Shown one piece after another: positions 60,062 through 64,000 of a stretch of DNA of 64,000 nucleotides. This stretch comes from Chloroflexota bacterium (lineage in GTDB: Bacteria > Chloroflexota > JAJPGV01). Made by a program: the position numbers and the translations under genes. Every line of letters begins with the position of its first letter. The first letter of the stretch is position 1. Location of the stretch: the NCBI GenBank assembly GCA_021325635.1, contig JAJPGV010000051.1:1-64000 (forward strand), read 5' to 3'. The notes under the pieces were generated by a model. The model searched no databases, was not told where the DNA came from, and was given only the letters and a program-made list of their open reading frames with translations.

Positions 60062-61045
60062 ATGGCGCGCATCGTGCTCGGTCTCGGCACCTCGCACACG
60101 CCGCAGCTGAGCACCGGGCCGGAGACCTGGCCGCGACACGGCCAGCGCGATACGGGCAGCCCGTGGCTGTTCGACCACCAGGGCAAGCAGGTGACCTACG
60201 CCCGGCTGCTGGCGAACGCCGATCCGCGGCTGGTCGAGGAGCTGGGGCCGGCTCGCCAGCAGGCGCGCCATCGGGCTGCCCAGGAAGCGATGACCCGGCT
60301 GCGGCAGGCGTTCGAGGAGGCGCGCCCGGACGTGGTGGTGGTGTTCGGCGACGACCAGGGGGAAATCTTCCCGCGCGAATACCGGCCTGCGCTGATGGTC
60401 TACTGGGGCGAGCGCATCCTGAACATGCCGCAGATGTTCTCCCGAGCGGCCGACGAGGCGGCGCGCGCCTCGGGTTGGGCGTACGGCCCGGAAGATACGT
60501 GGTATGCGGTGCCGTCGGCCCTGGGCAAGCACGTCATCGAACAGCTCGTAGAGGCGGGCTTCGACATCGCCCAGGCGCGGGAGCTGGATGAAGGAATAGG
60601 CATGGGGCACGCCTTCGGCTTCGTGGTGGGGCGGATCATGAGCCCTCGGCCGGTGCCGCTGCTGCCGGTGGTCATCAACACGCTGTACGCGCCGAACCAG
60701 CCGACGCCGCACCGCTGCTGGCAGCTGGGCCAGGCGGTGGCCGCTGCCATCGCCTGCTGGCCGGGCGAGGAGCGGGTGGCCGTCGTCGGGTCGGGCGGGC
60801 TGAGCCACTTCGTGATCGACGAGGAGCTCGATCGGCGCTTCATCGAGGCGCTGCAGGCGCGAGACGCGGAGGCGATCTGCAGCCTGCCGCCCGAGCGGCT
60901 GAGCTCGGGGACCGGCGAGATCCGCAGCTGGATCGCGGCGGCGGCCACGGTGGAGGGCCTCCAGCTGCGGTCGCTGGAGTACTTCCCGTGTTACCGCTCG
61001 ACGGCCGGGACCGGGGTCGGGATGGGCTTCGCCATCTGGAGTTGA
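60062..61045 (+). CDS. class III extradiol dioxygenase (LigB-like)
   Basis: From the ATG at 60062 the protein has 327 residues. IVLGLGTSHTPQ (H12, as in LigB), PDVVVVFGDDQGEIF, EGIGMGHAFGF and AVVGSGGLSHFVIDEELDRR fit the Fe(II) extradiol ring-cleavage enzymes of the LigB/PhnC family. The exact aromatic substrate is unknown. No LigA-like small subunit gene is adjacent. TACGAT at 60048-60053 ends eight bases before the ATG, suggesting a leaderless message. A hairpin follows the stop. Confidence 0.88.
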   Translation: MARIVLGLGTSHTPQLSTGPETWPRHGQRDTGSPWLFDHQGKQVTYARLLANADPRLVEELGPARQQARHRAAQEAMTRLRQAFEEARPDVVVVFGDDQGEIFPREYRPALMVYWGERILNMPQMFSRAADEAARASGWAYGPEDTWYAVPSALGKHVIEQLVEAGFDIAQARELDEGIGMGHAFGFVVGRIMSPRPVPLLPVVINTLYAPNQPTPHRCWQLGQAVAAAIACWPGEERVAVVGSGGLSHFVIDEELDRRFIEALQARDAEAICSLPPERLSSGTGEIRSWIAAAATVEGLQLRSLEYFPCYRSTAGTGVGMGFAIWS

Positions 61046-61067
61046 TGGGCCGAGGGGGAAGCGGCCT

Positions 61068-61090
61068 GACACCTCACGAATTGGGGTGTC
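61068..61090 (+). terminator. hairpin after the LigB-like gene
   Basis: GACACCTC and GGGGTGTC form an eight-pair stem (one T-G wobble) with a seven-base loop, 22 bases after the stop. It is followed by GATTTGGTT. Confidence 0.55.
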
Positions 61091-61110
61091 GATTTGGTTG
61101 ACAGGGAAGA

Positions 61111-61124
61111 CGGGCTTGGGCCCG
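61111..61124 (-). terminator. small hairpin after hemH
   Basis: CGGGC and GCCCG pair around TTGG, just downstream of the hemH stop on the minus strand. The stem is short. Confidence 0.35.
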
Positions 61125-61136
61125 CCCTGCATCGGG

Positions 61137-62024
61137 TTACGTGAGAGCTTCGAGGACGGCGGCCTTGAGGGCGTCGATGAGGGCCGGGCTGTCGTTGAGG
61201 GATTCGATGCGGCGGAGGTCTATCCCCAGGCCGGCGGCAGCGTTCTTGGCCTGGACGTCGAGGTCGTACAGGATCTCCAGGTGATCGGCAATGAAGCCGA
61301 TGGGGGTGACCAGGACGCGGCGAACGTCCTCGCCCGCAAGGCGTGAAAGGGTTTGGAGGATGTCCGGACCGAGCCAGGCGTCGCCGGTGGCCCCGGCGCT
61401 CTGGAAGGCAAATTCCCAGTGCTCCAGGCGAAGATCGGCGGCCAGGGCTGCGCCGGTCTCCTGCAGCTGGCTCACGTAAGGATCGCCGGAGTCCAGGATG
61501 CGGCGAGGCAGGCTGTGCGCGGTGAAGACGACGGTCTGCGCGCCGAAGTCCTTCAGGGCGGCCCGAGCGCGATCGGCGATCGCCTGGAGATACCGCGGCT
61601 GCAGATGCCAGCAGTGGACGGGGCGCAAGCCGAAGGCGCTTCCGATTGCCTGCCGGGCTTCGTCCACCTCTTGGAGGTAGGCGCCGACACTCATCGCGGA
61701 GTAGTGCGGCGCCAGCGCCAGGGCAACGGTTTCACCGACACCGGCCGCCGCCAGCTGCTCCACCGCCTCGCGGATGTATGGATACCAATGCTTCATGCCC
61801 ACCACGACGTGAAAGTCCGGGCCCAGCGCGGCTTGGAGGGCCGCGCCCTGGCGGCGAGTGATCTCCAGCAGCGGGGTGCTGCCGCCGACGGCGCGATAGC
61901 GGTTGCGGAGCTGTTCCACCAGCTGCGGCGCGGGCGTCCGGCCGCCGCGGATGTCCGTGTAGAAGGCTTCGACCTCGTCCAGGTTGCGGGGCGTGCCGTA
62001 AGCCATGAGCAGCACGCCCGTCAT
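61137..62024 (-). CDS. hemH: ferrochelatase (coproporphyrin/protoporphyrin)
   Basis: The 295-residue enzyme inserts Fe2+ into a porphyrin. GVLLMAYGTPRNLDEVEAFY opens it, H170 in FTAHSLP is the metal-binding His, and E250 in IADHLEILYDLD is the partner Glu. It is soluble and lacks the Cys-rich C-terminal cluster of animal enzymes. Gram-positive-type relatives use coproporphyrin III; which substrate applies here cannot be told from the window. Its ATG overlaps the hemE stop (ATGA), so the two enzymes are co-translated. Confidence 0.95.
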   Translation of the reverse strand: MTGVLLMAYGTPRNLDEVEAFYTDIRGGRTPAPQLVEQLRNRYRAVGGSTPLLEITRRQGAALQAALGPDFHVVVGMKHWYPYIREAVEQLAAAGVGETVALALAPHYSAMSVGAYLQEVDEARQAIGSAFGLRPVHCWHLQPRYLQAIADRARAALKDFGAQTVVFTAHSLPRRILDSGDPYVSQLQETGAALAADLRLEHWEFAFQSAGATGDAWLGPDILQTLSRLAGEDVRRVLVTPIGFIADHLEILYDLDVQAKNAAAGLGIDLRRIESLNDSPALIDALKAAVLEALT

Positions 62025-63055
62025 GGCCGCACCGGCTCGATCTCATGCACCAGCTCGACCAGGCGCTCGAGGTTGTCCAAGGGCGTCTCGGGGTGCAGGC
62101 CGTGCCCCAGGTTGAAGATGTGCCCCGGCCTTCCGCCGGCTTGATCGAGCACCCGGCGAGCAGCCTCTTCGACGGCGGGCCAGGGCCCCAGCAGAGTCAG
62201 CGGGTCGAGGTTGCCCTGGATGCCCCGTTCGGGGCCGATGGCGGCCCAGGCCGCGTCAAGAGGCACGCGCCAGTCCACGCCAATGGTGCTGCCCCCAGCT
62301 TCGGCCATGGGCGCCAGCAGCCAGCCGGTGTCGGTCCCGAAATGGATGGTGGGCACGTCGTGCGCCTGCAGCGACTGGAAGATGCCGCGCGAGTAAGGCT
62401 GAACGTGGCGGCAGTAGTCGGCTGGGCTCAGACAGCCGACCCAGCTGTCGAAGAGCTGCAGCACCTGCGCCCCGGCCCGGGCCTGCGCGGCCAGATAGGT
62501 AGCGACCACGTCCGCTAGGCGGCTCATGAGCCTGTCCCACAGGTCGGGCCGCGAATACATCAGCCGCTTGGTCTGCTCGAAGGTGCGCGAGGCCCTGCCC
62601 TCGACCAGGTAGCTGGCCAGGGTGAACGGGGCGCCGGCAAAGCCGATCAGGGCCGATTCCGGCGAAAGCTGCTGGCGCACCAGGCGGATCGTCTCCAGCA
62701 CGAAGGGCACGTCCTGGTCCGGCTCGAGCGGCCGCAGCCGGGCCAGGTCGGCCTCGGTGCGGACGGGCTGCTCCAGCACCGGCCCTGCATGCTCCACGAT
62801 GCGCACGTCGAGGCCAATGGCGATGAGCGGGGTCATGATGTCGGCGAAGAGGATGGCGGCATCCACGCCCAGCCGGCGCAGCGGCTGGAGCGTCACCTCG
62901 GCGCACAGCTCGGGCTGGTGGGTGATGGCCAGCAGGTCGTGACGTTCTCGGATGCGGCGGTACTCCGGCAGCGCCCGGCCGGCCTGGCGCATGAACCAGA
63001 TGGGCGTGCGGTCTACCGGCTGCCGAGCGCAGGCACGCAGGAGGCGGCTGGTCAC
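62021..63055 (-). CDS. hemE: uroporphyrinogen decarboxylase
   Basis: The 344-residue TIM-barrel enzyme contains TPIWFMRQAGRALPEYRRIR, the anionic-pocket motif with conserved Arg residues, and ILFADIMTPL with the catalytic Asp. GFAGAPFTLASYLVEG and HFGTDTGWLL complete the signature. It decarboxylates uroporphyrinogen III to coproporphyrinogen III, the step before branch points of haem synthesis. The start is GTG. It forms an operon with hemH. No coproporphyrinogen oxidase gene is present in the window. Confidence 0.96.
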   Translation of the reverse strand: MTSRLLRACARQPVDRTPIWFMRQAGRALPEYRRIRERHDLLAITHQPELCAEVTLQPLRRLGVDAAILFADIMTPLIAIGLDVRIVEHAGPVLEQPVRTEADLARLRPLEPDQDVPFVLETIRLVRQQLSPESALIGFAGAPFTLASYLVEGRASRTFEQTKRLMYSRPDLWDRLMSRLADVVATYLAAQARAGAQVLQLFDSWVGCLSPADYCRHVQPYSRGIFQSLQAHDVPTIHFGTDTGWLLAPMAEAGGSTIGVDWRVPLDAAWAAIGPERGIQGNLDPLTLLGPWPAVEEAARRVLDQAGGRPGHIFNLGHGLHPETPLDNLERLVELVHEIEPVRP

Positions 63056-63079
63056 CCCTAGAGCGTACCGGCTGTACTC

Positions 63080-63085
63080 TATATA
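63080..63085. promoter_or_regulatory. TATATA element in the divergent hemE/isochorismatase promoter region
   Basis: The 56-base gap between the two divergent starts contains TATATA, which can serve as the -10 of either direction because it is a palindrome. No good -35 is seen. The following GGAGG, seven bases before the ATG at 63112, is the ribosome binding site of the plus-strand gene. Confidence 0.35.
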
Positions 63086-63111
63086 GGCACCACACTGATG
63101 GAGGCTCAGCT

Positions 63112-63795
63112 ATGAGCAGTGAGGCCTTTGCCTCGGTGACCCTGGAGGAGCTGGTCGACCCTCGCCGCGCGGCCCTGCTGGTCGTTGACATGCAGAATGA
63201 CTTCTGCGACTCCAACGGCGCGCTGCCCAAGGCCGGCGTCAATGCCGGCTTCATTCAAGCCATGGCGCCACGGCTGCGCGGGCTGATCGGCCTGGCCCGC
63301 GAGGTGAAGCTGCCCATCGTGCACATCCGCACCCATCACAGTCCGTGGACTAATTCGCCGGCGTGGACCAGAAGACGTTTGGGCGCCAGTCCGCGCTGCT
63401 TCCCGGGCACGTGGGGCGCCGATTGGTACGAGGGCTTCGAGCCCAGGCTCAACGATGCCTGGACCCCGGAGACGCATGAGTACGTCGTGACCAAGCATCG
63501 CTACAGCGGCTTCCTGGACACCGACCTGGACCTGATCCTGCGGTCGCATGGGGTCGAGTCGCTGATTATGACCGGCGAGGCCACCAACGTGTGCGTAGAG
63601 TCGACCGCCCGCGACGGCTACATGAAGGACTATTTCATCGTGTTCGTGTCCGACTGCACCGCTACGGCCAGCCTGGAGGATCACGAAGCAACGCTGCGCA
63701 ACATGCGCAATCACTTTGGCGCAGTGGTGGCAGCCGAGGACGTCACGTCCGCCTGGCGCACGCTGGGAGTACTCGCGCAACCTGTCGCCGTCTAG
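63112..63795 (+). CDS. isochorismatase-family cysteine hydrolase
   Basis: The 227-residue protein has the complete catalytic triad: D26 (LLVVDMQNDFCD), K128 (TKHRYSGF) and C161 (TGEATNVCVESTARDG). The fold covers isochorismatases, N-carbamoylsarcosine amidases, nicotinamidases and related hydrolases. The zinc-site His cluster of nicotinamidases is not evident, so an N-carbamoyl or amide substrate is more likely. ATGGAGG gives a good ribosome binding site. It is divergent from hemE with 56 bases between the starts. Confidence 0.9.
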   Translation: MSSEAFASVTLEELVDPRRAALLVVDMQNDFCDSNGALPKAGVNAGFIQAMAPRLRGLIGLAREVKLPIVHIRTHHSPWTNSPAWTRRRLGASPRCFPGTWGADWYEGFEPRLNDAWTPETHEYVVTKHRYSGFLDTDLDLILRSHGVESLIMTGEATNVCVESTARDGYMKDYFIVFVSDCTATASLEDHEATLRNMRNHFGAVVAAEDVTSAWRTLGVLAQPVAV

Positions 63796-63888
63796 TCCCG
63801 ACGTGTTCGTCCCGCTCACAGCAGTGGAGGGAATGTCCAGCGGCATCATGGCGTCGCCGCGCCGCGCCTCGACGCGTCCGAGGCCATC

Positions 63889-64000
63889 ATGACGGCCCCC
63901 TTCGGCCGCCTCGAGCGAGAGCCGTTCGCGCTCCGACGGCTGGGCGTAATCATGCAGCCCGACCGGAGCAACCCGGCCGAAGTCGAAGGGGTGCTCAACC
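63889..64000 (+). CDS. GH130-family glycoside phosphorylase, 5' end
   Basis: The ATG at 63889 opens 37 codons before the right edge, starting MTAPFGRLEREPFALRRLGV, continuing IMQPDRSNPAEVEGVLN. RLGVIM-P-x-EVEGVLN matches the N-terminus of GH130 beta-1,4-mannooligosaccharide phosphorylases and related enzymes. GAGG lies seven bases upstream. The gene continues outside the window. Confidence 0.65.
   Translation, partial: MTAPFGRLEREPFALRRLGVIMQPDRSNPAEVEGVLN

Overview
The window is GC-rich, gene-dense bacterial chromosome with about 55 protein genes, short intergenic gaps and no rRNA, tRNA, CRISPR array, prophage or insertion sequence that I could see. The best guess for the host is a member of the Chloroflexota, probably uncultured. 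That rests on Ala/Ser/Pro-rich lipoprotein linkers, a UPF0182 membrane protein, the DUF1800/DUF1501 pair, a DtxR/FTR1 iron module, the MEP isoprenoid pathway (dxs, ispE) and a tilS-hpt-ftsH cluster, with no outer-membrane or LPS genes. Some Actinomycetota share several of these traits, so the phylum call is inference.

Layout. 1-6.2 kb (minus strand): a BNR-repeat protein, a SIMPL protein, a 6-phosphogluconate-dehydrogenase-like oxidoreductase, an orphan molybdenum hydroxylase large subunit, a KGG stress protein and small ORFs. 6.3-12.2 kb (plus): a PaaG-like enoyl-CoA hydratase/isomerase, two paralogous beta-propeller lipoproteins, a cysteine-less Asp/Glu-racemase-fold protein and an NMT1-type binding lipoprotein. 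12.3-20 kb: a membrane protein with an N-terminal RiPP-leader-like domain, an acyl-CoA dehydrogenase, a sugar-binding lipoprotein and DUF1501/DUF1800. 20-25.7 kb: accB-fabH, ispE, a short peptide-binding lipoprotein, a receiver protein, a PAC2 protein and a 7-TM protein. 25.8-35 kb: two secreted proteins sharing an unnamed module, one of them a glycoside hydrolase, divergent from a five-gene polysaccharide operon. 35-43 kb: a DUF3800 protein, an adenosine-deaminase-like protein, UPF0182, a lone spermidine-synthase-type membrane domain and dxs. 43-48.7 kb (minus): tilS-hpt-ftsH-SAM hydrolase-nicotinate phosphoribosyltransferase. 48.7-64 kb: a histidine phosphatase-Rieske fusion, hsp20 with a CIRCE operator, leuB, dtxR with an iron box and ftr1, a two-component system, recQ, dcd, a thioesterase, plsX, a LigB-like dioxygenase, hemE-hemH, an isochorismatase-family hydrolase and the start of a GH130 gene.

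Regulation is unusually legible. CIRCE (50288-50314) marks HrcA control of hsp20. A DtxR/IdeR-type box (52203-52221) lies between the regulator and the iron permease. TCAGCG repeats at 11-bp phase (53822-53870) lie directly upstream of an OmpR-family regulator. At least fifteen starts have a TANNNT hexamer 5-10 bases before the start codon, most of them without a good Shine-Dalgarno sequence, which suggests frequent leaderless transcription. Adjacent genes are often joined by 4-base overlaps of the form NTGA, including a probable CTG start for hpt. Convergent genes often share one strong hairpin.

The most novel-looking items are the phosphatase-Rieske fusion, the RiPP-leader-like membrane protein, the shared secreted module, the racemase-fold protein lacking both catalytic cysteines, and the deaminase-like protein with a changed active-site Asp beside a DUF3800 gene.
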